NCBI GenBank assembly: GCA_003856375.1
Contig: CP034120.1
Span: forward strand, 3,777,501-3,841,500
Reading direction: 5' to 3'
Origin: Glaciecola amylolytica
GTDB taxonomy: Bacteria > Bacteroidota > Bacteroidia > Flavobacteriales_D > Crocinitomicaceae
Length of the DNA: 64,000 nucleotides
Shown one piece after another: positions 18,333-28,574 of the stretch. The position numbers were made by a program, and so were the translations under genes. The stretch's first letter is position 1. The number at the start of each line of letters is the position of its first letter. Below the pieces are notes generated by a model, which was not told the origin of the DNA, made no database searches, and was given only the letters and a program-made list of their open reading frames with translations.

Positions 18333-20960
18333 ATGAAGAAAATATGTTATTTGGTTGCTCTGGTCCTGGTAGCTTGTCAACCTAAAAAGTCTGGTCTTGA
18401 GCATGAAGCAAGTCAAAGCAGTGATCCGAAGTCAAACACGGCTGCTGTTATTGAAGAACCAAAACAAGATCAACCAAAAGTATATCACGCTTCCAGAACG
18501 ATTCTTACTGATTTGATCAACACCAAACTGGAGGTTTCTTTTGATTGGAACAAAGCATGGTTGATCGGTAAGGAAACGCTTCAGGCAAAGCCTCACTATT
18601 CACCTTCCAACAAACTGATTCTTGACGCAAAAGGGATGGAAATCAAAAGTGTTTCCATGGCAGGCAAGGCATGTCAGTTCGATTACAAAGATGACGTTCT
18701 GACCATTCAGCTGGATAAAACCTATACGCGGGATGAAAACTATACGGTAGTGATTGATTACATTGCTAAACCGGATGAACGTAAAACAGGCGGTTCAAAT
18801 GCAATCACGAGCGATAAAGGACTTTATTTCATTAATCCGCGTGGAGAAGAGCCAAATAAAATGCCTCAGATCTGGACGCAGGGAGAAACCGAATCAAACT
18901 CTGTTTGGTTCCCGACCGTTGACTCCCCGAATTCCAAAACAAAACAGGAAATTTACATTACTGTACAAGATAAATACGCTACTCTTTCCAACGGGAAACT
19001 GGTAAGTTCTACCAAAAATCCGGACGGAACCAGAACAGATTACTGGAAACAGGATTTGCCTCATGCGCCATATTTGTTTATGATGGGAGTGGGTGAATTC
19101 AAGGTTGTAAAAGACTCTTATACACGTCCGGACGGAACAAAAATGGAGGTAAACTACTACGTAGAGCCTCAATGGGAAAAAGATGCACGCGCTATTTTCG
19201 GTGAAACTCCTGCTATGATCGGTTTCTTCTCGAAATTGCTTGGAGTGGAATACCCCTGGGATAAGTATTCTCAGATCGTTGTTCGCGATTATGTTTCAGG
19301 AGCGATGGAAAATACAGGAGCTGTTGTTTTCGGTGATTTTACCTACAAAACACAACGTGAATTGTTGGATGAAAACGATAATTCAACGATTGCACACGAA
19401 TTGTTCCATCACTGGTTCGGAGATTTAGTGACTTGTGAGTCCTGGTCTAACCTGACCGTAAATGAATCTTTCGCAAACTACTCGCAATTCCTTTGGGATG
19501 AGCATCGTCATGGTTTGGATGAAGCGGAATATCAGGCTTTGCAGGAAGCAGCAGGATATTTTGCATCTGCAGAACAAGCAGGATACCACAATCTGGTTTG
19601 GTTTGATTACAAATCTCGTGAAGATATGTTTGACGGTCACTCTTACAATAAAGGTGGGCGTATTTTACACATGCTCAGAAAATACATCGGAGATGATGCT
19701 TTTTTCATGGGATTGAAAAACTACTTGAAGCAAAATCAATTTAAAGCAGCAGAATTTCACCATTTACGCCTTGCTTTCGAAGAAGTGAGCGGTGAAGATT
19801 TGAACTGGTTCTTCAATCAGTGGTACTTAGGAAAAGGCCATCCTACTTTGGAGGTTTCCTATACTGCTAATGCAACTGACAATACGGTTTCCGTAACGGT
19901 TAACCAAAAACAAAAAGCTGAATTCGGCTTCTTCAAATTGCCTGTTGATGTGACTGTTTATGACGACCGCGGAGCGACTACAACGCGTCATTGGTTCAAC
20001 GATGAAAGCACAACTGTCAGCATCCCAACAAAAGGAACCGTTAAAAATGTGATTTTCGACACGGAAGCAATGTTGCTTTGCAAAATGGAGGAGAAAAAAG
20101 ATGCGTCCTGGTATGCTTACCAATGGAATAACTCCCAGCATTACATTCACAGAAAGAACGCTTTGCAAAAAGTTCCGGCAAGTTCTGCAGATGCAAGCAG
20201 AATTGCATTAGAGGCTTTGAACGATTCTTTCTGGGATATCCGCGCCACTGCAATTGATAAGATCGGGAAAATGAGCAGCGACAATAAAAATGCTGCAATC
20301 AACCGCTTGAAACAAATGGCAGTTAGTGACTCTGTTTCTGCAGTACGTGTTTCTGCAATCACCGCTTTAGCCGGGATGCTTTCCGGACCTGAATTGGAGC
20401 AATTGTGCACCGAAAGCCTTCAGAAGGATCAGTCTTATTCTGTTATGAGCACAGCTTTGACTCAACTTTCCAAGGTAAACAATAAAGCAGCTTTGGAAGC
20501 TTGTAAGAAACTGGAGAAAGAACCTTCCGGAAAAATGCAAATCGGAGTTGCAATGATCTATGCAAAATATGGTGATGCAGCTCAGATCAGCTACTATGAA
20601 AACTTATTCAAGTCGAACATGGTTCAGGGATTTGATGCAGTAGGAGCATTGAGCTCACTGACTTTCTTCTCTTCCCGTCAGGATCCGAAAATTCAGCAGC
20701 GTGCTTTATCAATCTTCCAGGATAAGTACAAAACAGGTGGAATGTATCCGCAAATGTTTATGCCTCAATACATCGGTTATTTGAAAGAGAACCTTCAAAA
20801 ATCTATTGAGAAGTATAAAGCTGAGGAAGAAAAAGCTAAAAAAGACGGTAATGCAAATGCTGCGGATATTGCCCACGGAAAACTCGGGGATGCTGAAGCG
20901 TTGATGTCTGATTACGATAAAATGATTGCTGGTTTCCCGAAAGAGGAAAAAGAGCATTAA
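18333..20960 (+). CDS. M1-family zinc aminopeptidase lipoprotein
   Basis: Removes N-terminal residues from peptides outside the cytoplasm. The 875-residue protein begins with a lipoprotein signal (LVLVAC, Cys15). The gluzincin core has the substrate-binding GAMEN motif (residues 323-327), the zinc motif HELFHHW (His355, Glu356, His359) with the third ligand Glu in NESFANY about 19 residues later, and the catalytic Tyr in HSYNKGG. The C-terminal part (about 590-850) is helical and has HEAT-like repeats (ALNDSFWDIRATAIDKIG, SVSAVRVSAITALAG), longer than in bacterial PepN-type enzymes but usual for the Bacteroidota forms. It is a single-gene unit with its own promoter and terminator. Confidence 0.95.
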   Translation: MKKICYLVALVLVACQPKKSGLEHEASQSSDPKSNTAAVIEEPKQDQPKVYHASRTILTDLINTKLEVSFDWNKAWLIGKETLQAKPHYSPSNKLILDAKGMEIKSVSMAGKACQFDYKDDVLTIQLDKTYTRDENYTVVIDYIAKPDERKTGGSNAITSDKGLYFINPRGEEPNKMPQIWTQGETESNSVWFPTVDSPNSKTKQEIYITVQDKYATLSNGKLVSSTKNPDGTRTDYWKQDLPHAPYLFMMGVGEFKVVKDSYTRPDGTKMEVNYYVEPQWEKDARAIFGETPAMIGFFSKLLGVEYPWDKYSQIVVRDYVSGAMENTGAVVFGDFTYKTQRELLDENDNSTIAHELFHHWFGDLVTCESWSNLTVNESFANYSQFLWDEHRHGLDEAEYQALQEAAGYFASAEQAGYHNLVWFDYKSREDMFDGHSYNKGGRILHMLRKYIGDDAFFMGLKNYLKQNQFKAAEFHHLRLAFEEVSGEDLNWFFNQWYLGKGHPTLEVSYTANATDNTVSVTVNQKQKAEFGFFKLPVDVTVYDDRGATTTRHWFNDESTTVSIPTKGTVKNVIFDTEAMLLCKMEEKKDASWYAYQWNNSQHYIHRKNALQKVPASSADASRIALEALNDSFWDIRATAIDKIGKMSSDNKNAAINRLKQMAVSDSVSAVRVSAITALAGMLSGPELEQLCTESLQKDQSYSVMSTALTQLSKVNNKAALEACKKLEKEPSGKMQIGVAMIYAKYGDAAQISYYENLFKSNMVQGFDAVGALSSLTFFSSRQDPKIQQRALSIFQDKYKTGGMYPQMFMPQYIGYLKENLQKSIEKYKAEEEKAKKDGNANAADIAHGKLGDAEALMSDYDKMIAGFPKEEKEH

Positions 20961-20980
20961 TGATATTAAACCTGAAAGAG

Positions 20981-21010
20981 AGGCCTTCCGGATTCGGAGG
21001 GCCTTTTTTG
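20981..21010 (+). terminator. Intrinsic terminator behind the M1 aminopeptidase
   Basis: Ten-base-pair stem (AGGCCTTCCG with CGGAGGGCCT, one G-T pair), loop GATT, then TTTTTTG. Confidence 0.88.
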
Positions 21011-21014
21011 TTGT

Positions 21015-21032
21015 GACGCGATGCATCGCGTC
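21015..21032. repeat. Perfect 18-bp palindrome
   Basis: GACGCGATGCATCGCGTC reads the same on both strands, with no loop. It lies between the terminator of the aminopeptidase gene and the stop of the oppositely transcribed gene. It may be part of a dispersed palindromic repeat family or a binding site; only this copy was found in the window. Confidence 0.6.
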
Positions 21033-21049
21033 TAACCTGGAATTCCGAT

Positions 21050-24000
21050 TTAGAAGAACGCCTTCACTTCCATTCCACCTGCGTGGATGACTTTATTTCC
21101 TTCGCTTTTACGTCCGTTGTACTGAATGGAGATTTGCAGGTTTTTGGATAACGATCTTTGATATCCCAGACTCCAAACGTAATTCACTCCCGGTTTCAAT
21201 GCCTCCAGCAATTCGAAACCGAGCGGTGTGTTTGAATCTCCGCGAAAAGCAATCCGGATGACATTGAATTGTCCCTGCAAACTTCCCTTTTGAGTTTGAT
21301 TAAACTTTCCGCTCACTCCAATGTCGTAAATATCGGCTTGTTCTCCTCCCAGATTTTGTTCGTTCTTCTTTTTGGTAATCCGCCCGTCGACACTGAAACG
21401 AAGCGATGTTGTTGGCTGATAGATAAACGATGGTTTCAACTGCCAATAGTGTAAGCGGTAATTCCGACCGGTAGTGTAATCCACCGAAGAAGTTTTCAAA
21501 CCGGTTTCGAACTGAGATTGAAAACTGAATTTCTTCAAAATAGTAAGGCGTGCATTAAACTCATGCGATTCTTTCGTTCTTCCGTCAAATCCGGTTGCCA
21601 AAAGGGTTTTTGTCTTTGAACTTTCGTAACTGTAATCTCCTCCTCCAATATTATTCGTCCGGTTGAAATACAGGGTGTTTTTTATGACGTTTGCCGTACT
21701 GATCAGTGAATTGTCATCAATGCTTCCCACGAAAGGATTGTATGCCCGTGCTCCGTCAAACACATTGGTTTTTCGCTGCAATCTGAAACGCGTTTGTGTG
21801 GAAAACCGGGCCAATACTTTCTTAAATCCTGTTTTACTTCCCCAAACGCGTTCGGGACGGAGCATCAGTGATTGGTTGTATTCATTCGAATAAGTCTTGA
21901 TGTAATCATTAGACGGGATGAACACGCGGATGTAACTCGCCTGATCGGCGTATGCTGCGATTTCAAACTCGTTCAGATCTTTGATTCCATCAGCGTTGTA
22001 GTCGTTCCAGGTGTAAACTCCCTGTCCGTCATTCACCTTGATATAAATGAATTCCTTTTTCTGTTCCAATCCTGCTCCCACTTCATAAAACGTGGTGAGA
22101 TTGACAGCTCCTTTCCAGAACTTAATGTCGTGGTCGATCCGCCCATTGGTAGTATTCTCCGGAGCCTGGTTGATCAAAACCGTATCCAGAATCTTTAATT
22201 CCCGGTAGTTCGCCACCACATACAAGCGCTGGTTTTTCCAGTTGTTTTTTGTCCATTCTACCCGGAAAGTTCTGGCTTTTGCAGCATTTTGCAGGCGCGA
22301 ACTGTCTGATTTTCCATCGATCCGTTCCCGGTAGCTCAGGAGTAATTCTCCGGATGTAGTATCACCAATTGCAACATAACCCTGATAATCAAAGAAGCGA
22401 TACGATTGTAAACTCAATAGGGAATCTCCCTGCACAAAACGGTTCCACTCCTGATCGTCCTTATATCCGATCCGCACCTTTTTGAACTGCTTCGAAATAT
22501 CCGCCCGATGCCTGATGAATTGGTTGGAATTGACATTTTTCGAACTCAGATAACTCGCGTCAATATTGATATTAAACCCCTTCTGCCTCCAATTGGTAAT
22601 GAATTGCGTCCGCAATCCGGAGAAATCCGATCCGATTTTATACTGTTGCGCATTGATTCCGATTTTTCCGTAGTTTCTGTTTTCAATGCTTGTTCCCAAA
22701 GTAGTCAATACCTGATTTCCTTTGTAATTCATGCTTCGAGTATTCCAATCGCGGTCAAATTCCACTGTACGGTATTGCTCAATCGGTCTGAAATAAGGGT
22801 CCAGCATTTCTATTTCCACCTGCTTTTTCCAATTCCAGGCCCGGATCGAATCTTTTCCGAAAGGATTTTCGTGCTCGATCTTTGTCCGCATGGAAAATCC
22901 GCGGTCATCAAAACGGTCAAGCGTCGAAAAGGTGTTCAGATCGTATCCGCTCATTCCAAATTCGGAGGTCATTTTCAATCTTTCGTTGAAGCGATAAGTT
23001 GCTCCTGCAGTAAATAACTGCTGCCTTTTCGGGGTAATTATCAATGAAATCGGGGCATAATCTCCAACCGAAATACCTCCCACGGGTTCTACCCATTTGT
23101 ATACTCTTCCGATCGCATTGAACTTTTCGAATACATAATCTCCTTTTCCCGGCCCGACATACGAAAACTGAGCTTTGTAATAAGCTACAGCCTGATCGAC
23201 AGAAGCTACCAAAACGCTGTCGTAACCCAACGAATCGACCAATTTGTACATGACCAGATTTTCCGAATAACCAACCGAATCGATTACGGAATAACGCGCC
23301 AGCTGCAAACTGTCTCCGATTTTAGACAAAAGCATCTTCTGTTCATTGGTCAGGTTTTGCTGAAGCGGCTGATTTTTGGCATCTTGTTCGGAATATGCAT
23401 TCACCCACCAATCCAGTTTTTTACTCTGCGCAGTAGTTGAAAATTGAAACAGTGAACGGGCATAGTTTTGGTCGGAATACTGGAATTCAACCACAATCCG
23501 GACATCCTTCGTCATCAGATTTCTGGCCGTAAACGTTAATTCAGAAGTGTTATAATCGATGATATAATCAAACTCCTGTCCTCTGCTCATTAATCTTCCG
23601 TCGATATAAACCCGTTCCGTTCCCGAAAGAATGATGATGTATGGCTCATTTTCACTTCCTCTCAAGCGATAAGGCCCTTGATTTCCTTCTACTCCCTGAA
23701 TAATCTGCCGGTTGAATTTCCCTTTTGAAAGTGCCCCGCTGGCTTGGGTTTTGATCGTTCCTGTTTTATCTTTTTTCCAGAAATATTCTCCTGTCAAACC
23801 CTGTCCCCGCTTTCTGTAAGTCAGGAAATAACCATCCGGTTTGCCAATCCAGAAATCTCCGGCTGTCAACTTAAACTGATTATTGAACAACTGAATAAAA
23901 ACCTGATCGAATTCCTGTAATTTATTGGTGTTTCCTTCCGGCTGAATGGGTAGATTATCATCCGTAACCGAAGCCAGCACTTGTAAATTTGGCGCGATGT

Positions 24001-24502
24001 ATCCTGAAAGTTCCAGGTTCAAAGAGGAATTAACGGATAAATCCTGCCTGTTTCCAAAGGTAATCCCGCGCGAAATACTTCCCGATTTCCGAAGGCCGTT
24101 TGCTCCCATTAAATCGAGCGGTTCAACCGTCGGAGTGATGAGAAATTTATCGCGGTCTCCTTTGTTTTCGGTATAAATGACACTTGTATCGCGGATTTGG
24201 TAACTTTTTCCAAAAGAAAAAGGAAGTACGCGGTACGAGATCTGAAGATCTTCCGAACAGGGTTCAAACAATTGAAACGTTCCTTTGGCATAATCAATCA
24301 GATATTGATAAGGAAGAACAATCTGGTTTCCGCAGCGCACAATGAGTGAATTCGGAGCAATACTCATAGAATCCAGCTGTACGACACTGTTTGAAGCCGG
24401 AATCGTTTTTTGACGGTACGCGCTTTCCTGTGTCCAACTTTGAACCCAACAGAAAAATATGCTGCTTAGCAATAGAAGTCCAACCCGTACAGCGTGCATC
24501 AT
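21050..24502 (-). CDS. Very large outer-membrane protein of unknown function
   Basis: 1,150 residues with a signal peptide of about 25 (MMHAVRVGLLLLSSIFFCWVQSWTQ). After residue 130 the sequence settles into amphipathic beta-strands: SGSISRGITFGNRQDLSVNS, LELSGYIAPNLQVLASVTDD, then NLPIQPEGNTNKLQEFDQVF. These recall passages of SprA-type and other large Bacteroidota outer-membrane proteins. The C-terminus ends in strand-like IQYNGRKSEGNKVIHAGGMEV and a final KAFF, typical of a beta-barrel. One stretch (NDGQGVYTWNDYNADGIKDLNEFE) resembles a calcium-binding DxDxDG loop. No plug, TonB box or sorting domain is visible. Conserved in my recollection across Bacteroidota but uncharacterised. Confidence 0.8.
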   Translation of the reverse strand: MMHAVRVGLLLLSSIFFCWVQSWTQESAYRQKTIPASNSVVQLDSMSIAPNSLIVRCGNQIVLPYQYLIDYAKGTFQLFEPCSEDLQISYRVLPFSFGKSYQIRDTSVIYTENKGDRDKFLITPTVEPLDLMGANGLRKSGSISRGITFGNRQDLSVNSSLNLELSGYIAPNLQVLASVTDDNLPIQPEGNTNKLQEFDQVFIQLFNNQFKLTAGDFWIGKPDGYFLTYRKRGQGLTGEYFWKKDKTGTIKTQASGALSKGKFNRQIIQGVEGNQGPYRLRGSENEPYIIILSGTERVYIDGRLMSRGQEFDYIIDYNTSELTFTARNLMTKDVRIVVEFQYSDQNYARSLFQFSTTAQSKKLDWWVNAYSEQDAKNQPLQQNLTNEQKMLLSKIGDSLQLARYSVIDSVGYSENLVMYKLVDSLGYDSVLVASVDQAVAYYKAQFSYVGPGKGDYVFEKFNAIGRVYKWVEPVGGISVGDYAPISLIITPKRQQLFTAGATYRFNERLKMTSEFGMSGYDLNTFSTLDRFDDRGFSMRTKIEHENPFGKDSIRAWNWKKQVEIEMLDPYFRPIEQYRTVEFDRDWNTRSMNYKGNQVLTTLGTSIENRNYGKIGINAQQYKIGSDFSGLRTQFITNWRQKGFNINIDASYLSSKNVNSNQFIRHRADISKQFKKVRIGYKDDQEWNRFVQGDSLLSLQSYRFFDYQGYVAIGDTTSGELLLSYRERIDGKSDSSRLQNAAKARTFRVEWTKNNWKNQRLYVVANYRELKILDTVLINQAPENTTNGRIDHDIKFWKGAVNLTTFYEVGAGLEQKKEFIYIKVNDGQGVYTWNDYNADGIKDLNEFEIAAYADQASYIRVFIPSNDYIKTYSNEYNQSLMLRPERVWGSKTGFKKVLARFSTQTRFRLQRKTNVFDGARAYNPFVGSIDDNSLISTANVIKNTLYFNRTNNIGGGDYSYESSKTKTLLATGFDGRTKESHEFNARLTILKKFSFQSQFETGLKTSSVDYTTGRNYRLHYWQLKPSFIYQPTTSLRFSVDGRITKKKNEQNLGGEQADIYDIGVSGKFNQTQKGSLQGQFNVIRIAFRGDSNTPLGFELLEALKPGVNYVWSLGYQRSLSKNLQISIQYNGRKSEGNKVIHAGGMEVKAFF

Positions 24503-24581
24503 GCTAAAGTACTAACGTTTTAAGTGCCTCGCTAGTATGCAATAGCGATTTTTATCGGAATGATCTTTTTCAAAAATGAAA

Positions 24582-24629
24582 AAGTCCCACGGTAGGTCCA
24601 CGATTCATCGCATACCTACCATGGGACTT
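24582..24629. repeat. 16-bp hairpin repeat
   Basis: Inverted repeat with arms 24582-24597 and 24614-24629 (AAGTCCCACGGTAGGT and a complement with one mismatch) and a 16-base loop. It has no poly-T tail on the minus strand, where it lies between nrdA's terminator and the next gene. Its form (GC-rich arms around an asymmetrical loop) is that of a REP-like element. Confidence 0.6.
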
Positions 24630-24680
24630 ACTGTGTGTAACATAATAAAAACGGCACAATTATTAACATCACAGGGGTTT

Positions 24681-24726
24681 AAAAGCAGTCGGGGCGAAAA
24701 AATTTTCGCCCCGACTGCTTTTTTCA
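24681..24726 (-). terminator. Long hairpin terminator of nrdBA (copy 1 of a repeated element)
   Basis: Twenty-base arms (24681-24700 and 24703-24722) with a two-base spacer; the stem core is GTCGGGGCGAAAA. It starts five bases from the nrdA stop. The same core stem recurs behind der at 63743-63784, so it belongs to a repeated hairpin family used as a terminator. Confidence 0.85.
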
Positions 24727-24730
24727 AGTT

Positions 24731-27091
24731 CTATCCTGAGCACATTTCACAGTTGTCCGGATTATCCAAAGAACATGCAATTGCTGCTTGCTGTTCTTCC
24801 AGATTTACCTCTGCAGGTTGTTCAGTTACTGCTTTATCTACTGTGAACTTAATTGCATCTGTTGCAGCTTTCGTTCTCAGGTAATACATTCCTGTTTTCA
24901 ATCCTTTTTTCCATCCGTAGAAGTGCATAGATGTCAATTTTCCGAAGTTTGCATTTTCCATGAAAATGTTCAACGACTGCGACTGACAAATGTAAGCTCC
25001 ACGATCTGCAGACTGCTCGATAATTGCTTTTTGAGAAATTTCCCAAGCTGTTTTATACAAATCTTTGATGTATTGAGGAATCTCGTTGATGTTTTGTACG
25101 GATCCGTTCGATGCCATCAATTTCTGACGCATGTCTTTGTTCCATAAACCTTCTTTTACAAGGTCTTTCAACAAGTGTTTGTTTACGATAATAAACTCTC
25201 CTGACAATACACGGCGTGTGTAAATGTTTGAAGTATATGGCTCAAAACATTCGTTGTTTCCAAGGATTTGTGCTGTAGAAGCTGTTGGCATCGGAGCTAA
25301 CAACAAGGAGTTGCGAACACCGTGTTTTTTCACTTCTTCTTTCAATAAATCCCATTCCCAACGATCTGTAGGAGTTACTCCCCACATATCATATTGGAAA
25401 ATTCCTTTGGATACCGGTGAACCGGCGATTGTTTCGTAGGGTCCTTCTGCGATTGCCAAATCTTTCGAAGCTGTCATTGCTGCATAATAGATCGTTTCAA
25501 AGATCTCGCGGTTCAATGCTTTTGCTTCTTCTGATTCAAACGGGAAACGCATCATGATGAACGCATCTGCCAATCCTTGAACTCCTAAACCGATCGGACG
25601 GTGACGTAAGTTTGAGTTACGAGCCTCTTCTACCGGGTAAAAGTTTCCGTCGATAATGCGGTTCAGATTTATCGTTGCCTGATAAGTTACTTCGAATAAT
25701 TTATCGTGATCGAATGTTCCTTCTTCTGTAACGTACTTCGGCAAAGCCAAAGAAGCCAGGTTACATACAGCGATCTCATCCGGTGCTGTGTATTCGATGA
25801 TCTCAGTACACAAGTTAGAAGATTTGATCACTCCTAAGTTTTGCTGATTCGATTTCGTATTCGCAGCATCTTTGTACAACATGTATGGTGTACCGGTCTC
25901 AATTTGAGATTCCAATACTTTGAACCACAAATCCTGTGCTTTGATCGTTTTACGACCTTTTCCTTCAGATTCGTATTGTGTATACAATGCTTCGAATTCT
26001 GCTCCGTAAGTTTCAGAAAGTCCCGGACATTCGTGCGGACACATCAAAGTCCAGTCTCCGTTTTCTTCCACACGTTTCATGAACAAATCCGGAATCCACA
26101 ATGCGTAGAACAAATCACGTGCACGCATTTCTTCTTTTCCTGTATTCTTTTTCAAGTCTAAGAACTCGAATACATCTGCATGCCAAGGCTCGATATACAT
26201 TGCGAAAGATCCCTTGCGTTTTCCTCCACCCTGATCTACGTAACGAGCAGTATCATTGAATACACGCAACATCGGAACGATTCCGTTGGATGTACCGTTT
26301 GTTCCTTTGATGTATGACCCCGTAGCACGAATATCGTGAAGAGCCAAACCGATACCACCGGCAGACTGAGAAATCTGAGCGCAAGATTTCAAGGTCTCGT
26401 AAATCCCTTCAATGCTGTCTTCTTTCATTGTCAATAAGAAACAAGAAGACATTTGAGGTTTCGGTGTACCTGAATTGAACAAGGTTGGTGTAGCATGTGT
26501 AAACCATCCTTCAGACATCAAGTTGTATGTCTTGATAGCCTGTTGCAAATCATTTTTGTGAATCCCTACTGCAACACGCATCAACATTTGTTGTGGTCTT
26601 TCAGCGATTTCACCGTTAATTTTCAATAAGTAGCTTCGTGTAAGGGTTTTGAATCCGAAGTAATCGTAACGGAAATCACGATCGTAAATAATACTTGAAT
26701 CCAGTAAATCCTTGTTATTCTGAATGACTTCGTATACGTCATCAGCAATCAATGAAGCACGCTGACCCGTTTTAGGATCGACATACTTGTACAAGTCTTC
26801 CATCACATCGGAGAACAATTTCTTTGTTTCCTTATGCAAGTTCGATACCGCGATACGGGATGCCAATAAGGCATAGTCCGGGTGATCGATTGTTTTAGCC
26901 GCTGCAACCTCAGCTGCTAAATTATCTAAAGCGGTCGTGGTTACTCCATCGTAAATCCCTTCGATCACTTTCATGGCAACAGCCTCTGGGGAAACCAATG
27001 GGTCCAGCCCATAACACATCTTGATGATGCGCGCAGTGATTTTGTCAAATTTCACCGCCTCTTTTCTTCCGTCTCTTTTAATTACGTACAT
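24731..27091 (-). CDS. nrdA: Class Ia ribonucleoside-diphosphate reductase, alpha subunit
   Basis: Reduces ribonucleoside diphosphates to deoxy forms in the cytosol. The 786-residue subunit has one ATP-cone at residues 1-about 90 ([17 protein letters not shown]), so activity control by ATP/dATP is likely. Active-site features include the N-terminal cysteine in SSCFLLT, the NLCTEIIEY segment carrying Asn, Cys and Glu, and the second active-site cysteine in [11 protein letters not shown]; the two tyrosines of the radical path lie near residue 700. The C-terminal tail ends NCEMCSG, a C-x-x-C that hands electrons from thioredoxin or glutaredoxin to the active site. It follows nrdB by 40 bases on the same strand. 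Confidence 0.97.
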   Translation of the reverse strand: MYVIKRDGRKEAVKFDKITARIIKMCYGLDPLVSPEAVAMKVIEGIYDGVTTTALDNLAAEVAAAKTIDHPDYALLASRIAVSNLHKETKKLFSDVMEDLYKYVDPKTGQRASLIADDVYEVIQNNKDLLDSSIIYDRDFRYDYFGFKTLTRSYLLKINGEIAERPQQMLMRVAVGIHKNDLQQAIKTYNLMSEGWFTHATPTLFNSGTPKPQMSSCFLLTMKEDSIEGIYETLKSCAQISQSAGGIGLALHDIRATGSYIKGTNGTSNGIVPMLRVFNDTARYVDQGGGKRKGSFAMYIEPWHADVFEFLDLKKNTGKEEMRARDLFYALWIPDLFMKRVEENGDWTLMCPHECPGLSETYGAEFEALYTQYESEGKGRKTIKAQDLWFKVLESQIETGTPYMLYKDAANTKSNQQNLGVIKSSNLCTEIIEYTAPDEIAVCNLASLALPKYVTEEGTFDHDKLFEVTYQATINLNRIIDGNFYPVEEARNSNLRHRPIGLGVQGLADAFIMMRFPFESEEAKALNREIFETIYYAAMTASKDLAIAEGPYETIAGSPVSKGIFQYDMWGVTPTDRWEWDLLKEEVKKHGVRNSLLLAPMPTASTAQILGNNECFEPYTSNIYTRRVLSGEFIIVNKHLLKDLVKEGLWNKDMRQKLMASNGSVQNINEIPQYIKDLYKTAWEISQKAIIEQSADRGAYICQSQSLNIFMENANFGKLTSMHFYGWKKGLKTGMYYLRTKAATDAIKFTVDKAVTEQPAEVNLEEQQAAIACSLDNPDNCEMCSG

Positions 27092-27131
27092 AGCGCTCTA
27101 TTTGGGTTGTTGTTATTGGTAATATAATGAA

Positions 27132-28106
27132 TTAAAAATCTTCGTCCAAACTAAATGTTTGGTCTTCCTTGTTCGACATAACGCCTGATTTTTGGTACTC
27201 AGCAACGCGTTTTTCGAAGAAATTTGTTTTTCCCTGAATTGAAATCATATCCATGAAATCAAATGGGTTTGCCGTATTAAATACTTTTGGATTTCCTAAC
27301 TCCACTAATAATCGATCAGCCACGAATTCGATGTATTGTGCCATTAGTTCTGCATTCATCCCGATCAATTTCACCGGCAATGCATCGGTTACGAATTCTT
27401 TCTCAATTTCCACCGCGTTCAGGATGATTTCCTGTACTTGTTCTTTCGGAAGCTGGTTTACGAGGTGCTTCGTGTATAATAAACATGCAAAGTCACAGTG
27501 CAGACCCTCATCACGAGAAATCAATTCGTTAGAGAATGATAGTCCCGGCATCAAACCGCGTTTTTTCAACCAGAAAATCGAACAGAATGAACCTGAGAAA
27601 AAGATTCCTTCCACTGCTGCGAATGCAACTAATCGCTCAGCAAAAGATCCGTTGTCGATCCAACGTAAAGCCCAATCTGCTTTTTTACGCACACAATCGA
27701 TTGTTTCAAAGGCATTGAACAGGTGATTTTTATCTGCTGTGTCTTTGATGTATGTATCGATCAGCAACGAGTATGTTTCAGAGTGGATATTTTCGATAGC
27801 AACCTGAAAACCATAAAAGAACTTCGCTTCCGTGTACTGCACTTCAGCCAAAAAGTGCTCTGCAAGGTTCTCATTAACGATTCCGTCAGATGCTGCAAAG
27901 AATGCCAAAACATGTTTTACGAAATGGCGCTCATCGTCCGTCAATTTCGTCTCCCAGTCAATTAAATCCGGCGACAAATCAATCTCTTCGGCAGTCCAAA
28001 AACTTGCTTCTGCTTTTTTATAAAAAGACCAAATATCTTCATGTTGAATCGGGAATAACACGAATCGATTTTTGTTTTCTGCTAAGATTGGTTCTACTTG
28101 TCCCAT
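27132..28106 (-). CDS. nrdB: Class Ia ribonucleotide reductase, beta subunit
   Basis: 324-residue ferritin-like subunit that makes and stores the tyrosyl radical for NrdA. Iron ligands can be seen in the usual order: [24 protein letters not shown] (Glu), ENIHSETYS (Glu and His), then DEGLHCDF (Glu, His) after the loop with [10 protein letters not shown]. The C-terminus (QTFSLDEDF) is acidic with a terminal Phe, the tail that docks on NrdA. It is first in the nrdB-nrdA unit; the upstream 468 bases hold inverted repeats that may be control sites. Confidence 0.97.
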   Translation of the reverse strand: MGQVEPILAENKNRFVLFPIQHEDIWSFYKKAEASFWTAEEIDLSPDLIDWETKLTDDERHFVKHVLAFFAASDGIVNENLAEHFLAEVQYTEAKFFYGFQVAIENIHSETYSLLIDTYIKDTADKNHLFNAFETIDCVRKKADWALRWIDNGSFAERLVAFAAVEGIFFSGSFCSIFWLKKRGLMPGLSFSNELISRDEGLHCDFACLLYTKHLVNQLPKEQVQEIILNAVEIEKEFVTDALPVKLIGMNAELMAQYIEFVADRLLVELGNPKVFNTANPFDFMDMISIQGKTNFFEKRVAEYQKSGVMSNKEDQTFSLDEDF

Positions 28107-28574
28107 TTTTAATTCTATTTTTTTTAGTCAATAATTTCTATGCCATGGTTATTTCTCAACCATGGATCAGTGTGTATTTATATGCAAATTTCAGTCAGTT
28201 TCCCCTTCCGTATTTGTAGCATGTGTTTGACACATTTTGTACTTAAAGGGGCTTACAAAAATTGTCAAAATTCTTTCCTTTCGCAATTAAAGAAATCCAC
28301 AATTGTTTGAGGTTTTCAACACAGTTACTTTGAAAGCCTTTAACATGAACACTTAGCGAGTTTATCAACATCTCAACTAAAGATATTCACAGTACATAAT
28401 CAGCAATTCATCGAAGAATTCGCTAGATTCGTCCAACTTCAAGTGTATGAAGACTTTCAGTTGGTTTTCCTATAAAGTTAGGTGAAAAATGATTCTCTTT
28501 TTTCATTATATTTATTCCGCTATTAACACCGCGATGTTGATAGTCCGCGAAGCCAAACAAACACTATTACACTG
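28107..28574. other. 468-base regulatory gap between nrdB and comF
   Basis: No gene is seen here. Two inverted repeats lie on the nrdB side: CCATGGTT and AACCATGG around a 7-base loop at 28143-28165, and ATGTGT-TTG-ACACAT at 28221-28235. Further away are three 9-mers resembling DnaA boxes: AAATCCACA (28293), TTATCAACA (28362) and ATATTCACA (28383); each differs from TTATNCACA at one or two positions. An effect on nrdBA expression is possible; a binding role is inference only. I found no clean NrdR box. Confidence 0.4.
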
